Counted from the first letter of the stretch, positions 1 to 10,314 are shown. The stretch is DNA of 64,000 nucleotides from Algoriphagus sanaruensis (GCF_001593605.1 NZ_CP012836.1:3352501-3416500); one strand, 5' to 3'. Notes: a model not told the origin generated them from the sequence alone. Made by a program: numbers and translations.

Positions 1-1095
1 TACGTCCTGAACCTAGTTGAGATTCTATACAACAATGCAAAAGTAGATGACGCCCTAACCTTGGTTTTGGGAGAAATCAAAAAATATCCAAATCAGCCTG
101 AATTACAAATGGCGGCCTACACACTGCTTAAAGAGAAAGGGCAGGTAGCTCGTGCGCAAACTTTTCTTTTCAGCGCCTTTGCCAACTCCGATCTTGATCC
201 TGAGGTCAAGGCGAGGACCTATTCTTCCACTCTAAATGAATTTAAAAGCGCTGAACGGGAGCTTTTATTGGATAAAATGCAGGAGATTTTGCTGCAGGTA
301 AATGGCGAAAACGCAGCGGTATTAGCAGCAATTGGTCAGCGTTTCGAGAAAGATCAAAACTTGCCTCTAGCAATTGAATTTTACAAGAAATCACTCCAAA
401 TCGACCCAAAAAATGCAAGCCTGTTGGAGCAGGTCATTCTTAACTCGTTTGGAGAAGGAGCAAATTTGAACCAATTGGAGACTTACACCCAACTTGCTGT
501 AGATGAATATCCGGGTGTTGCTGAATTTTGGTTTTATGATGGAGTCGTAAAATCAGGATTGAAAAAGGACTCGACAGCATTGGTTTCACTTAAAAAGAGT
601 TTGGAGCTAAATGCCGGAAAGAATACCCAGTTGGAACAAGTTGCCTTTAGTTCCTTGGGTAATAGTCTGTACAATCTGGGGGAGAAAGATTCCGCATTTG
701 TCTATTTTGATAAGGCCTTGGCACTAAATCCCAATGACGAGCAAGTTCTAAACAACTACGCGTACTTTCTTTCTTTGGAAAAAACCAACCTTGAAAAAGC
801 CAAATCCATGGCTGAAAAGGTGGTGAAAAAATATCCTGACAACTCTACTTATTTAGACACCTTGGCTTGGGTACTTTTTCAGATGGGAAATTACTCTGAG
901 GCATTTACCTACATGAATCGAGCTATTCAAGCCGAGAAAGAACCAAGCGGCACACTTTTAGAGCATTACGGTGACATTCTTTACCATCTTGGAAAAACCA
1001 AAGAAGCCATCGATTGGTGGAAAAAAGCAGAAGGCTCTGCAGAGGCTTCAAAATTGCTTAGTCAAAAAATTAAAGAGGGAAAATACCATGAATAA
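1..1095 (+). CDS. TPR-repeat protein, 5' end outside window
   Basis: The reading frame is open from base 1 with no convincing start, so the gene begins upstream; 364 residues are visible. The sequence is a solenoid of tetratricopeptide repeats: helix pairs with the usual small/aromatic spacing recur to the end, for example the segments containing LGNSLYNLGEKDSAFVYFDKA, NNYAYFLS and LDTLAWVLFQMGNYSEAF. TPR arrays are protein-interaction scaffolds. The stop overlaps the start of the next gene, a lipoprotein, by 8 bases, and an EnvC-like gene follows, so all three are probably one operon with an envelope role. The specific function is not known to me. Whether a signal peptide or lipobox exists cannot be seen because the N-terminus is missing. 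Confidence 0.9.
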   Translation, partial: YVLNLVEILYNNAKVDDALTLVLGEIKKYPNQPELQMAAYTLLKEKGQVARAQTFLFSAFANSDLDPEVKARTYSSTLNEFKSAERELLLDKMQEILLQVNGENAAVLAAIGQRFEKDQNLPLAIEFYKKSLQIDPKNASLLEQVILNSFGEGANLNQLETYTQLAVDEYPGVAEFWFYDGVVKSGLKKDSTALVSLKKSLELNAGKNTQLEQVAFSSLGNSLYNLGEKDSAFVYFDKALALNPNDEQVLNNYAYFLSLEKTNLEKAKSMAEKVVKKYPDNSTYLDTLAWVLFQMGNYSEAFTYMNRAIQAEKEPSGTLLEHYGDILYHLGKTKEAIDWWKKAEGSAEASKLLSQKIKEGKYHE

Positions 1096-1825
1096 ACTAC
1101 AGCTGATTTTAATTTTTGGGATCGTATTCCTTCTGGCAAGCTGTGCCAAAAAAACCATTCCTTTCGAATCTGAAGGAGCCATGAAGGAGTTTACTCCTGT
1201 GACAGCTGAATATGATTATCTCAGTGCAAAGGCAAAAATTGTTATCGAGGAAGAATCAGGTAAAATCACAAGAGGCACCCTCAACCTTCGAGCTAAAAAA
1301 GACAGCGTTTTGTGGTTTACAATGTCCCCAGGAATGGGAATGGAGGCTATTCGAGGCCTAGTCACCCAAGATAAAATTCAAATCAGAGATCGTGTAGGTA
1401 GAGACGATGTGAACCTTACCTATGCTGAATTTGACCGACTTTTTGGATTGAAACTTTCCCTTGAACTGTTTCAAAATGTAGTGTGGGCCAATATCCCTCA
1501 TCCGTTTACATTCGAGGACCGACTACTTCGAGTAGGTAAAAAATTTGAACTGACTCAAGTAAGAAATGGTGTTCGATACTTTTCTAAAGTAGAGACTTCC
1601 CATGGAAAAGTCTCTGAATTGGTGAGCAACTCCTTAGATGATCGAGGTTCTGTTTTGGCTACCTATCCCAACTTTCAGGAAGTTGAAAAGCAACCCTTTC
1701 CGGCTGAAGTAATTTTCAAAATCGCATATCAACTCCCAGAAGGAAGTCAGAATGTGATTATCCATATCGAATGGACTTCCATGGAATTAACTTCTGAATC
1801 ATTGAGCTTTCCATTCCGATTCTAA
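1088..1825 (+). CDS. DUF4292 family outer-membrane lipoprotein, LolB-like
   Basis: 245-residue protein. I chose the ATG at 1088, inside the end of the upstream gene, because it places a lipoprotein signal at the N-terminus (hydrophobic stretch, lipobox LASC, acylated Cys19); the open frame extends further upstream only through shadow sequence. The body resembles DUF4292 of Bacteroidota: a beta-rich protein with a DSVLWFTMSPGMGMEAIRG-like segment that recalls LolA/LolB lipoprotein carriers. A LolB-like role in the outer membrane is inference from this resemblance. It is coupled on both sides: an 8-base overlap with the TPR gene, and TAATG (stop and start sharing one base) with the EnvC-like gene. 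Confidence 0.88.
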   Translation: MNKLQLILIFGIVFLLASCAKKTIPFESEGAMKEFTPVTAEYDYLSAKAKIVIEEESGKITRGTLNLRAKKDSVLWFTMSPGMGMEAIRGLVTQDKIQIRDRVGRDDVNLTYAEFDRLFGLKLSLELFQNVVWANIPHPFTFEDRLLRVGKKFELTQVRNGVRYFSKVETSHGKVSELVSNSLDDRGSVLATYPNFQEVEKQPFPAEVIFKIAYQLPEGSQNVIIHIEWTSMELTSESLSFPFRF

Positions 1826-3072
1826 TGTCTAAAATGCGGAATTACATCAGTCTTTTTTTTGTGGTTTTGTTCCTAGCCTGGACGCAGGATTCCTTTTCCC
1901 AAACCAAAAAATCCCGGGAGGAATTAAAGCGGGAAAAAGCTGAAGTACAAGCTAGGCTCAAAGAATTTGACGCGATTCTGAAACAAACTGCTGCTACCAA
2001 GAAATCTTCAATTGGCCAACTCAACGCGATTAACAAGCAGTTTATTACCCAAAACAAACTCGTCAATACGCTCGACCGGGAGGTAAAATTGATCAACCAA
2101 GAAATTTCAGAAACGGAGTCAAAAATCAGCCAACTTGAGCGACAACTAAAGGATTTGAAAGCGGAGTATTCCCGAATGGTTTACAACTCCTCAAAATTAA
2201 ATCGAGGACTTTCAATCATTGCTTTTGTCTTCAGTTCCAGCAATTTCAACCAGCTCTACATGCGGTTGAAATATTTGAGGCAATACACAGAGAATAGGAA
2301 AAAACAAGCCGAGCAAATCGAAAAACTTAGCGCTGAACTAGTTCAACAGCGGGATCTGCTGGATCAGCGAAAAGCAGATAAATCCATTGTTCTTGCAGAA
2401 GAGAAAGCGGAACGAAGCAAATTGGAGGCAATGCGAAAGGATCAACAAGGCTTGGTCAATACGCTTTCGAAAAAAGAACGAGATATTCAGCGCCAAATCG
2501 CTGCTGCTAAAAAGCAACAGGAACAACTGAACCGCATGATCAAAGCAGCGATTGAGGAGGAAATCCGAAGAGCGGAGGCTGAAGCTAAAAAAGAGAATAG
2601 CACGACTACCAAAAAAGCGGGGACTTCCATGCCAATGACTCCGGAGGCTGCCGCTCTTTCAAGTTCATTTGCAGGCAATAAAGGAAAGTTACCTTGGCCG
2701 GTAGAAACTGGATTTGTTACCATAGGGTACGGGACCTATCCTCACCCGACACTAAAAGGAATTGTCTTGGATAGCGATGGTCTAGAGATCAGAACCCAAC
2801 CGAATTCAACTGTGCGGGCAGTCTTTGACGGTACAGTTAGTAAAATCTCCACGCTTCCTGGCTACGGATTGACTGTGATCGTCAAACATGGAGAATACTT
2901 TACTCTTTACAGTAGATTGAAATCCGTTTCTGTAAAAGTTGGTCAAAATGTAAAGGCAAAAGAAGCCGTTGGAGTAGTAGCTACCAATCCTGACGGAAAC
3001 GCCGAAGTTCATTTTCAAACTTGGAAAGGACTTCAAATCATGGATCCTGCAGGGTGGATTACATCCAGATAG
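1825..3072 (+). CDS. EnvC-like murein hydrolase activator with degenerate M23 domain
   Basis: 415 residues: signal peptide (about 1-26, ending DSFSQ), a long coiled coil (about 28-255, rich in K/E/Q heptads), a short linker, then a LytM/M23 domain (about 288-412). This is the architecture of EnvC/NlpD-type factors, which activate amidases that split peptidoglycan at division. The M23 domain lacks the zinc ligands of active enzymes: the usual HxH is EVHFQ, the GxD ligand is GLEI, and the YxH position is YSRL. It should therefore bind and activate rather than cut. The start ATG shares one base with the preceding stop; a second Met at codon 4 is also possible. A Bacteroidota-type promoter for the next gene lies after the stop. 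Confidence 0.92.
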   Translation: MSKMRNYISLFFVVLFLAWTQDSFSQTKKSREELKREKAEVQARLKEFDAILKQTAATKKSSIGQLNAINKQFITQNKLVNTLDREVKLINQEISETESKISQLERQLKDLKAEYSRMVYNSSKLNRGLSIIAFVFSSSNFNQLYMRLKYLRQYTENRKKQAEQIEKLSAELVQQRDLLDQRKADKSIVLAEEKAERSKLEAMRKDQQGLVNTLSKKERDIQRQIAAAKKQQEQLNRMIKAAIEEEIRRAEAEAKKENSTTTKKAGTSMPMTPEAAALSSSFAGNKGKLPWPVETGFVTIGYGTYPHPTLKGIVLDSDGLEIRTQPNSTVRAVFDGTVSKISTLPGYGLTVIVKHGEYFTLYSRLKSVSVKVGQNVKAKEAVGVVATNPDGNAEVHFQTWKGLQIMDPAGWITSR

Positions 3073-3123
3073 ATACAAAAAACGTATGTTCATAAAAAAG
3101 ATAAATCAAGCTCGCCCTTAACC

Positions 3124-3153
3124 TTGGCTAAGCGAGTGACAGTTGTATCTTTG
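3124..3153 (+). promoter_or_regulatory. Bacteroidota sigma-A promoter for tatA
   Basis: TTG at 3124-3126, a 19-base spacer, then TATCTTTG at 3146-3153, an exact fit to the TTG/TAnnTTTG consensus of Bacteroidota. Transcription should start near 3160, about 24 bases before the tatA ATG. Confidence 0.75.
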
Positions 3154-3183
3154 TAACTTGTATATCCTTAAACACACACCATC

Positions 3184-3381
3184 ATGACTACATTAGGTTT
3201 CATTCAAAACATGGGAGGAGGTTCTCTTATTCTGATCATCCTCGTAATTCTCCTATTGTTTGGTGCTAAGAGGATCCCTGAATTGGCCAGAGGTTTGGGC
3301 CGTGGCATTAGAGAATTCAAGGATGCCACCAAAGAAATTCAGAACGATCTCGAAGATGGACTAAAAGACAAGAAAAAGTAA
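3184..3381 (+). CDS. tatA: Twin-arginine translocase subunit TatA/E
   Basis: 65 residues with the TatA/E pattern: a single N-terminal membrane helix (about 13-28, [20 protein letters not shown]), the hinge [20 protein letters not shown], an amphipathic helix and a charged tail. TatA oligomerises with TatC to export folded proteins across the inner membrane. Length is normal for the short TatA/E forms of Bacteroidota. TatC is not in this window. It has its own promoter and lies 19 bases before the amidase gene, so the two may be co-transcribed. Confidence 0.95.
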   Translation: MTTLGFIQNMGGGSLILIILVILLLFGAKRIPELARGLGRGIREFKDATKEIQNDLEDGLKDKKK

Positions 3382-3400
3382 TTTCTAAAGCCAATTCAAA

Positions 3401-4831
3401 TTGGAAAAATTCAGTTCATTCGACGATATCAAGCGATCGCTCGAAAAGAAAGAAGTCGATTGCAAAACAATCGTCAACCACTACCTCCAAAACATTCAGA
3501 CGAAGGCGCACCTCAACGCCTTCGTCGAAGTTTATGCCCAATCCGCTCTTGAGCAGGCTGAAAAAATCGATGAAAAAATTGCCAAAGGCAAGGCCGGAAA
3601 ACTCGCCGGAATGGTCATCGGAATCAAAGATGTCCTCAACCTAGAAGGACACGAATCCAATGCCTCATCTAAAATTTTAAAGGGGTATATCTCTCAGTTC
3701 ACCACAACAGCAATTCAACGGTTAATCCAAGAAGACGCCATCGTTATCGGTCGCCTTAATTGTGATGAATTCGGCATGGGCTCCTCCAACGAAAATTCCG
3801 CTCATGGCAAAGTTTTAAATGCCTTGGATGAAGAGCGTGTTCCAGGAGGATCTTCTGGAGGATCAGCAGTAGCCGTTCAGGCTAATTTATGCACCGTCTC
3901 TTTAGGCACAGATACTGGCGGATCCGTCAGACAGCCAGCAGCATTCACCGGTATTGTGGGGATGAAACCTACTTATTCAAGAGTTTCTCGATGGGGACTT
4001 ATCGCCTATGCCTCTTCTTTTGATACCATTGGAATTTTTTCAAATACAGTTAAAGACAATGCCTTGGTAATGGAAGTAATGGCTGGACATGATGAACATG
4101 ACAGCACATCATCCAGAAAACCGGTTATTCATTACAGCAAGTTGTTGCATTTTGAAAAAAAGGCAAAAGTCGCCTATATCAAGGAAACGATTGATTCCCC
4201 TGCCCTTCAGCTAGAGATCAAAGCCAATACCATGGCAGTGCTAGATCGGCTAAAGGAAGAAGGCCATGAAGTTTCAGCTGTTGAGTTTCCCTTATTAAAA
4301 TATACGCTTCCCACTTACTACATTCTCACAACCGCAGAGGCTAGTTCAAACCTTTCTCGATTTGACGGGGTAAAGTATGGTTATCGTAGCCCTAATGCGC
4401 ATAACCTAGAGTCGATGTACAAAAAAACACGTAGCGAAGGATTTGGTGAAGAAGTGAAGCGTCGAATTATGCTGGGCACCTTTGTTCTTTCTGCTAGTTA
4501 TTACGACGCCTATTTTACAAAAGCTCAGAAAGTTAGGAGATTGATAAAGGAGTACACCGAAAATCTATTGGACGAATTTGACTATATTATCATGCCGACT
4601 ACGCCCTCCACAGCGTTTAAGTTTGGAGAGCACAGTGGTGATCCTGTAGCCATGTACCTTGAGGACCTCTTTACCGTTCAGGCCTCCGTTTCAGGAGTGC
4701 CAGCCATTTCGATCCCGAATGGGAAAGATCAATCGGGTATGCCAATCGGATTACAGATCATGGCCAACTCGTTTAAAGAAGCTGAGCTATATGCTTTCAG
4801 CAACTATTTGACCCATTCGATTACTTCCTAA
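3401..4831 (+). CDS. gatA: Asp-tRNA(Asn)/Glu-tRNA(Gln) amidotransferase subunit A
   Basis: 476 residues of the amidase-signature family, with the Lys-Ser-Ser triad visible: K76 (GIKDVLN), cis-Ser151 in GGSSGGSA, and nucleophile S175 in GTDTGGSVRQPAA. The 24-residue spacing between the serines matches GatA. It releases ammonia from glutamine for transamidation of mischarged Glu-tRNA(Gln) or Asp-tRNA(Asn), as part of GatCAB. The start is a TTG at 3401; no ATG lies between tatA and the conserved N-terminus. GatB and GatC are not nearby, which is common in Bacteroidota. Another amidase-family activity is possible, but the C-terminal motifs (PTTPSTAFKFGEH, GVPAISIPNG, GLQIMA) favour GatA. Confidence 0.9.
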   Translation: MEKFSSFDDIKRSLEKKEVDCKTIVNHYLQNIQTKAHLNAFVEVYAQSALEQAEKIDEKIAKGKAGKLAGMVIGIKDVLNLEGHESNASSKILKGYISQFTTTAIQRLIQEDAIVIGRLNCDEFGMGSSNENSAHGKVLNALDEERVPGGSSGGSAVAVQANLCTVSLGTDTGGSVRQPAAFTGIVGMKPTYSRVSRWGLIAYASSFDTIGIFSNTVKDNALVMEVMAGHDEHDSTSSRKPVIHYSKLLHFEKKAKVAYIKETIDSPALQLEIKANTMAVLDRLKEEGHEVSAVEFPLLKYTLPTYYILTTAEASSNLSRFDGVKYGYRSPNAHNLESMYKKTRSEGFGEEVKRRIMLGTFVLSASYYDAYFTKAQKVRRLIKEYTENLLDEFDYIIMPTTPSTAFKFGEHSGDPVAMYLEDLFTVQASVSGVPAISIPNGKDQSGMPIGLQIMANSFKEAELYAFSNYLTHSITS

Positions 4832-4843
4832 ACCCAAATTCAG

Positions 4844-6217
4844 ATGAAAAAGAAACTAGCCAGAAGCATAATCGCAGGAGCCATTACTTGCCTTATTCCA
4901 CTGACTGAATCTTTTTCACAAGAATCTCCACTAGAATCTGCAGTAGTTCTGGATGAAGAAATTCTTCCCAACTACCATTACGAATACATCCCTGATTTTA
5001 CCTTTGACCAAATCTCCAAGCGAGTTCAGGAAATGGATACGGATATGCCGTTTGAACTAAATGATCGAATATTTTCATTCATTCAATACTTTACGGTCAG
5101 AAATCGGGAATACACCAAAATGGTATTAGCTCGAAAAGATCAGTTTTTTCCTCTGTTTGAGAAAACACTGAAAGAGCACGAACTCCCTGTCGAAATTCAA
5201 TACCTATCCATCGTTGAATCGGGTCTTGATCCTAAAATTAAATCCCGGGTTGGAGCGATGGGACTTTGGCAATTTATGCCTGCAACGGGACGGATGTACG
5301 GCATGCATGTCAATCCAGATATTGACGACCGAATGGATCCCGAACTATCTACAGTTGCAGCTGCAAAATATCTCAAATCCCTCCATCGAATGTTTGGCAA
5401 CTGGGAGCTTGCACTTGCTGCCTACAATTGTGGTCCCGGAAATGTTAGAAAAGCAATTCGCAGGTCAGGAGGTAAAAAGACTTTTTGGCAAATCTACAAT
5501 TACCTCCCCCGCGAAACTCGGGGCTACGTTCCTCAGTTTCAGGCCTTCTTGTACATTCTTAATCACTTAGAAGAACACAACTTCAACTTAGAAGAGCCTA
5601 CCTACTTGGCTGAATATGAAAAAATCAGGTTTGATCGGGCTTTTCGATTAGATAAGCTTGCCGAATTGACTGATCTCTGTGTACAGGACTTAGAAAAATT
5701 GAATCCATCGATTAAATCCAAGAAAGTCCCCGATACCCATAGCTCTATGGAAATTAAAATCCCCTTAGCTAAAGCTTCCTTCTTGAAAGAAAACTTGGCT
5801 TGGATTAGCGACTCCTTAGGTAATGCACCTCAGCTGCCTCTTCTTGCCTCAAATTTGGAATTAACCCCTGTTGAAAAAGCAGTGGGAGGAACTGGCGCTA
5901 AAGTGACTTACAAAGTCAAATCCGGAGATGTCCTTGGGTCCATCGCAACTCGGCACGGAGTAACAGTATCACAAATCAAAGCATGGAATAACCTTTCTTC
6001 CAATTTGATTCGAGTTGGTCAAACCTTGTATTTGTTCTCTGATTCTGGAAGTAGTTTGGCTGAAAATAGCGCTGGACAAAAGACTTACACGGTGCGTCCT
6101 GGAGATTCCCTTTGGATCATTTCTCAAAAGCATTCTCTATCTGTAGAGCAGATTAAACGTCTGAATAATTTGAATTCCAACACCATTAAACCAGGTCAAA
6201 AGTTGATTATTGGATAA
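4844..6217 (+). CDS. MltD-like lytic transglycosylase with two LysM domains
   Basis: 457 residues: signal peptide (about 1-25, ending SFS-Q), an SLT/goose-lysozyme-type transglycosylase domain (about 100-235) and two C-terminal LysM repeats (about 355-398 and 412-456). The catalytic glutamate is E125 in IVESGLDP, followed by GAMGLWQFMPATGR and the AAYNCGPGNV motif of family 1 enzymes. It should cleave the MurNAc-GlcNAc bond of peptidoglycan in the periplasm, anchored by LysM. The domain order matches MltD; no lipobox cysteine is apparent. It starts 12 bases after gatA and may be co-transcribed. Confidence 0.92.
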   Translation: MKKKLARSIIAGAITCLIPLTESFSQESPLESAVVLDEEILPNYHYEYIPDFTFDQISKRVQEMDTDMPFELNDRIFSFIQYFTVRNREYTKMVLARKDQFFPLFEKTLKEHELPVEIQYLSIVESGLDPKIKSRVGAMGLWQFMPATGRMYGMHVNPDIDDRMDPELSTVAAAKYLKSLHRMFGNWELALAAYNCGPGNVRKAIRRSGGKKTFWQIYNYLPRETRGYVPQFQAFLYILNHLEEHNFNLEEPTYLAEYEKIRFDRAFRLDKLAELTDLCVQDLEKLNPSIKSKKVPDTHSSMEIKIPLAKASFLKENLAWISDSLGNAPQLPLLASNLELTPVEKAVGGTGAKVTYKVKSGDVLGSIATRHGVTVSQIKAWNNLSSNLIRVGQTLYLFSDSGSSLAENSAGQKTYTVRPGDSLWIISQKHSLSVEQIKRLNNLNSNTIKPGQKLIIG

Positions 6218-6325
6218 TCAACTTTATCTTGGGACTTTTGCATAATTTAACTTACTTTTTCATAATAAATTCTGAAGTTGGCTCAACTTCATTGTAAACG
6301 ATAGCAACAAAAACCTTAATACGCC

Positions 6326-7423
6326 ATGAAAGCACTTCGCATCCTTATTATTCTGGCAATACCTGTTTGGCTATTCTCCTGTAGCCAAGATGCAAAAGAT
6401 CGAATGAGCAGTACGCTCCCCAAAGCTAGAGGCTCAATCGGAGAAATTGTTTTAGTCATTGATTCCACCAAATGGGCAGGCCCTGTAGGTGAAGAGCTCC
6501 GTGGGATATTTGAGTCTGATCTTCCGGGTATGTTTAGATCAGAGCCTATGTTTAAAATCCATCGAGTGGATCCTAGAGCTATGACTCGAATGCTCAAAAT
6601 GTACACGAATCTCATCTACGTCACCACATTCGATGACCGAAGCGGAGGAAGCCAAGTTATCAATGCACAGTTCTCTAAAGAATCCAAAGATCGAGCTGCT
6701 GCAGATTCTAGCTTGTATTCACTTCGAATGGAAGACGAATATGCGAGAGGTCAAGAGGTTCTCTATTTATTTGGAAATACGGAGGAGGAACTAATCCAAA
6801 ACCTCAAAAAGAACGGAGACCGACTTCAGAATCTATTTGAAGTAAGAGAACGTGGTCGATTGGAAAAAGCACTTTTAGCCAGAAAAAATGCAGCCGCCCA
6901 AAATGAGGCTCGTAAAAACCTAGGAATAGAAATCAACCCACCTGTTTCTTATCAAATTGCTAAGTCTGAGGATAATTTCCTTTGGCTAAGACAGCCGTCT
7001 CCAACAGAAAGAAGACCTGATATTAGTCTGTTTTTCTACGAAACGGATTATTTATCTGAAGAACAAACCTTCCCTGAGAACATCCTGAAACTGAGGGATT
7101 CTATCACTGCAGAACATATTTTTGGGGACCCTGAAGACCCTACCTCCTTTGTCACCAGTGAAAAACAAATTCCACCTGCCTTCAGAAACATGGTGATAAA
7201 TGATAATTTTACGGTCGAAATAAGAGGTACTTGGAAGACCAATAACATCAGCATGGGAGGAACCTTCGTCGGTTATCTCATGGTGGACCAAGAAAAGGGT
7301 AAACTCTATTACATGGAAGGCTTCGTGTATTACCCTAATGAGGTTCATCGCGATGCGCTTCGGGAGATTCAGACTATTTTACTGAACACCGATATCAGTT
7401 GGAAGGAAAGCCAGGGAGCCTAA
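6326..7423 (+). CDS. DUF4837 family lipoprotein
   Basis: 365 residues with a lipoprotein signal peptide (MKALRI..., lipobox LFSC, acylated Cys19). The remainder matches the Bacteroidota-restricted DUF4837 family in length and style; I recognise no catalytic motif. Function unknown. It is preceded by about 108 bases without a gene and followed after 24 bases by maeB, so it may lead the maeB-ruvA-sprA run, but the link is positional only. Confidence 0.85.
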   Translation: MKALRILIILAIPVWLFSCSQDAKDRMSSTLPKARGSIGEIVLVIDSTKWAGPVGEELRGIFESDLPGMFRSEPMFKIHRVDPRAMTRMLKMYTNLIYVTTFDDRSGGSQVINAQFSKESKDRAAADSSLYSLRMEDEYARGQEVLYLFGNTEEELIQNLKKNGDRLQNLFEVRERGRLEKALLARKNAAAQNEARKNLGIEINPPVSYQIAKSEDNFLWLRQPSPTERRPDISLFFYETDYLSEEQTFPENILKLRDSITAEHIFGDPEDPTSFVTSEKQIPPAFRNMVINDNFTVEIRGTWKTNNISMGGTFVGYLMVDQEKGKLYYMEGFVYYPNEVHRDALREIQTILLNTDISWKESQGA

Positions 7424-7447
7424 AAAACCCAGTATAACTCAGCTTTT

Positions 7448-9727
7448 ATGGCCATTAAAATTAGAAAAGAAGACGCCTTAAATTACCATAGTCAAGGATC
7501 ACCAGGAAAAATAGAAGTCATTCCCTCAAAGCCAGTATCGAGCCAAATCGATCTGGCTTTGGCGTATTCACCCGGTGTGGCAGAACCCTGCAAGGAAATT
7601 GCAGCTGACCAAGAAAACATCTATAAGTATACCGCAAAAGGAAATCTGGTAGCGGTTATTTCAAATGGCACGGCAGTTTTGGGCCTTGGCGATATCGGCC
7701 CAGAGGCTTCAAAACCAGTAATGGAAGGTAAGGGCGTTTTATTTAAAAAGTTTGCCGGAATCGATGTGTTTGATCTCGAGATTGATGAAAAAGATCCCAA
7801 GAAATTGATTCAAATCATCAAGTCTCTAGAGCCTACTTTCGGAGGTGTGAACCTAGAAGATATCAAAGCTCCTGAATGCTTTGAAATCGAGCAAACCCTC
7901 AAGCAGGAAATGAACATCCCTGTCATGCACGATGACCAGCATGGCACTGCAATTATTTCTGGTGCGGCATTGCTTAATGCTTTAGAATTGGTTGAAAAGA
8001 AAATTGAGGAAATCAAGTTGGTCGTCAGCGGAGCCGGTGCAGCTGCCATTTCTTGCTTGAGATTCTACGTGAGTTTAGGGGTCAAAAAGGAAAACATCAT
8101 TGTTTGCGACAAGGACGGTGTGATCCGAACTGACCGAGAAGGATTATTAGATATTCATCAAGAATTTGCCACGGACAAGGACATTCGAGTAATTGCAGAG
8201 GCCCTTCCTGGAGCAGATGTGTTTTTGGGACTTTCTGCCGGAAATATCATTTCCCAAGAAATGATCAAATCAATGGCGCCTGATCCTATTGTTTTCGCCT
8301 TGGCCAATCCTGATCCAGAAATTGGATATGATGTTGCCCTCGCAGCCAGAAAAGATGTCATCATGGCAACCGGTCGATCAGATCATCCCAACCAAGTCAA
8401 TAATGTATTGGGGTTCCCGTACATTTTCAGAGGAGCCTTGGATGTCAGAGCGACCGTAATCAATGAGGAAATGAAGCTGGCAGCAGCGAAGGCTATTGCT
8501 AAACTTGCTAAAGAACCAGTTCCAGAAATCGTCACCAAAGCTTACGGGGAAAATAATTTAGCATTTGGACGTTTTTATCTGATACCTAAACCAGTCGACC
8601 CTAGGTTGATTACCACCATTGCTCCCGCAGTGGCCAAAGCTGCAATTGAATCGGGAGTAGCGAAAAGGCAAATTCACGATTGGGAATCTTACGAATTAGA
8701 GCTTCAAAAGCGAATCGGAATCGATCAAAGGCTTATGTCCGTCGTGATTGGACGTGCTAAAAAAGATCCAAAACGAGTGGTTTTTGGGGAAGCTGACAAT
8801 TTAAAAATCTTGAAAGCGGCTCAGACCATTCGGGATGAGAAAATCGCTGTTCCAATTTTGCTAGGCAAACGTCATGTTATCCTCAAAATGATCGAAGAAA
8901 ACTCGCTTGATTTAGCTCACGTGACAATCATCGATCCGAAGGAAGAAAAAGAGCTGGTCAAGAAATTTGCTAAAATCCTTTATCAAAAAAGACAGCGCAA
9001 AGGCATGACCATTTTTGATGCCGAGCGATTGGTTCGAGAGCGGAATTATTTCGGTGCCTTGATGGTCGAAACTGGAGAAGCGGACGCCTTTATTTCTGGA
9101 TTGACACGTGACTATCCTAAAACTATTCTGCCTTCTCTTCATACTATCGGTGTCAAAGAGGGAGTGAATCGAGTCGCAGGGATGTATATTATGAATACAC
9201 CTAAAGGACCATATTTCTTTGCTGATGCTACTGTCAATTTAAATCCTACTGCAGAAGAACTTGTGGAAATCATTGGTTTGACTGCCAATGCGGTAAAGTT
9301 TTTCAATATGGAGCCTAGAATCGCCCTATTGTCATACTCCAATTTTGGATCTGCTCAAGGCGATATTCCAGCGAAAATGGCCAAGGCCACAGAATTGGCC
9401 AAACGCAAATATCCAGACTTAATCATCGAAGGAGAAATGCAGGCTAACGTGGCGCTTAATCAGGAAATTCAGCGTGAGATCTATCCTTTCTCTGCTCTTT
9501 CTCATAAGGACAAAGCAGTCAACACCCTTATTTTCCCAGATCTAGCTTCTTCAAACATCGCCTACAAACTCTTGGCTGAATTGGGAAATGCAGAAGCCAT
9601 TGGACCCATCCTACTGGGAATGAATAAACCTGTGCATATTTTACAATTAGGAAGCTCTATCCGTGAAATCGTCAATATGGTGGCGATTGCCGTGGTAGAT
9701 GCACAATCCAACAAAGGAAATCTATGA
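7448..9727 (+). CDS. maeB: NADP-dependent malic enzyme (MaeB type, with phosphotransacetylase-like domain)
   Basis: 759 residues in two parts. Residues 1-425 are the malic enzyme: [10 protein letters not shown] near the N-terminus, [16 protein letters not shown], the acidic metal motif [25 protein letters not shown], and the nucleotide fold around [12 protein letters not shown]. Residues about 430-755 are a phosphate acetyltransferase-like domain with no PTA activity in studied MaeB proteins, where it binds acetyl-CoA as an allosteric signal. The reaction is malate + NADP+ to pyruvate + CO2 + NADPH. Length is standard. The stop overlaps ruvA as ATGA. Confidence 0.95.
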   Translation: MAIKIRKEDALNYHSQGSPGKIEVIPSKPVSSQIDLALAYSPGVAEPCKEIAADQENIYKYTAKGNLVAVISNGTAVLGLGDIGPEASKPVMEGKGVLFKKFAGIDVFDLEIDEKDPKKLIQIIKSLEPTFGGVNLEDIKAPECFEIEQTLKQEMNIPVMHDDQHGTAIISGAALLNALELVEKKIEEIKLVVSGAGAAAISCLRFYVSLGVKKENIIVCDKDGVIRTDREGLLDIHQEFATDKDIRVIAEALPGADVFLGLSAGNIISQEMIKSMAPDPIVFALANPDPEIGYDVALAARKDVIMATGRSDHPNQVNNVLGFPYIFRGALDVRATVINEEMKLAAAKAIAKLAKEPVPEIVTKAYGENNLAFGRFYLIPKPVDPRLITTIAPAVAKAAIESGVAKRQIHDWESYELELQKRIGIDQRLMSVVIGRAKKDPKRVVFGEADNLKILKAAQTIRDEKIAVPILLGKRHVILKMIEENSLDLAHVTIIDPKEEKELVKKFAKILYQKRQRKGMTIFDAERLVRERNYFGALMVETGEADAFISGLTRDYPKTILPSLHTIGVKEGVNRVAGMYIMNTPKGPYFFADATVNLNPTAEELVEIIGLTANAVKFFNMEPRIALLSYSNFGSAQGDIPAKMAKATELAKRKYPDLIIEGEMQANVALNQEIQREIYPFSALSHKDKAVNTLIFPDLASSNIAYKLLAELGNAEAIGPILLGMNKPVHILQLGSSIREIVNMVAIAVVDAQSNKGNL

Positions 9728-10314
9728 TTGCATACCTCAAAGGTCGGCTTACTTACAAAGATCCCACTTACGTTTTGATCGAAGTTGGTGGTGTAGGATA
9801 TCACGTAAAAATATCCCTTCAAACCTACAGTAAAATCAAGGATGAAGAGCAAATCCGACTTTTGACATTTTTGCATATCAAAGAAGATGCACATACGCTT
9901 TATGGATTCAGTGAAGAAGGAGAAAAACGCCTCTTTCTTCATCTGATTTCTATCAATGGAGTTGGTCCAAATACTGGATTGATGATTCTTTCCTCCCTTT
10001 CCAGTGAAGAAATTGAGCATGCCATTTTAAGCGGAGATGTAGCCACCATTCAGGCCGTCAAAGGAATCGGAGCCAAAACAGCCCAACGGATTATTTTAGA
10101 GTTGAAGGATAAACTCGGTAAATCTTCAGATGCTACTCCTCAGTTGGGTTTCTTGAAGTCCAGCAATAAAGTCAGAGAAGAAGCGTTACAAGCCCTAGTC
10201 ACGCTTGGTTTCCCCAAGGCTGTGGCCGAGAAGAATATCGCTCAGGTCCTTAAAAAAACCGGAGGAGAAATTTCTTTAGAAGATTTAATTAAAGCATCTT
10301 TAAAGACATCTTAA
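9724..10314 (+). CDS. ruvA: Holliday junction branch migration protein RuvA
   Basis: 196 residues: N-terminal OB fold ([31 protein letters not shown]), two helix-hairpin-helix motifs (GVGPNTGLMILS and VKGIGAKTAQRIILELK) and a C-terminal domain III (EEALQALVTLGF). RuvA binds the four-way junction and loads RuvB helicase. Complete length. It overlaps maeB by four bases and precedes sprA by 12 bases; the maeB-ruvA-sprA order suggests one transcript. Confidence 0.97.
   Translation: MIAYLKGRLTYKDPTYVLIEVGGVGYHVKISLQTYSKIKDEEQIRLLTFLHIKEDAHTLYGFSEEGEKRLFLHLISINGVGPNTGLMILSSLSSEEIEHAILSGDVATIQAVKGIGAKTAQRIILELKDKLGKSSDATPQLGFLKSSNKVREEALQALVTLGFPKAVAEKNIAQVLKKTGGEISLEDLIKASLKTS

Noticed and set aside
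5214..5570. 118-residue plus-strand ORF inside the lytic transglycosylase
   Set aside because: It lies within a well-supported enzyme in another frame and has no family-like sequence.
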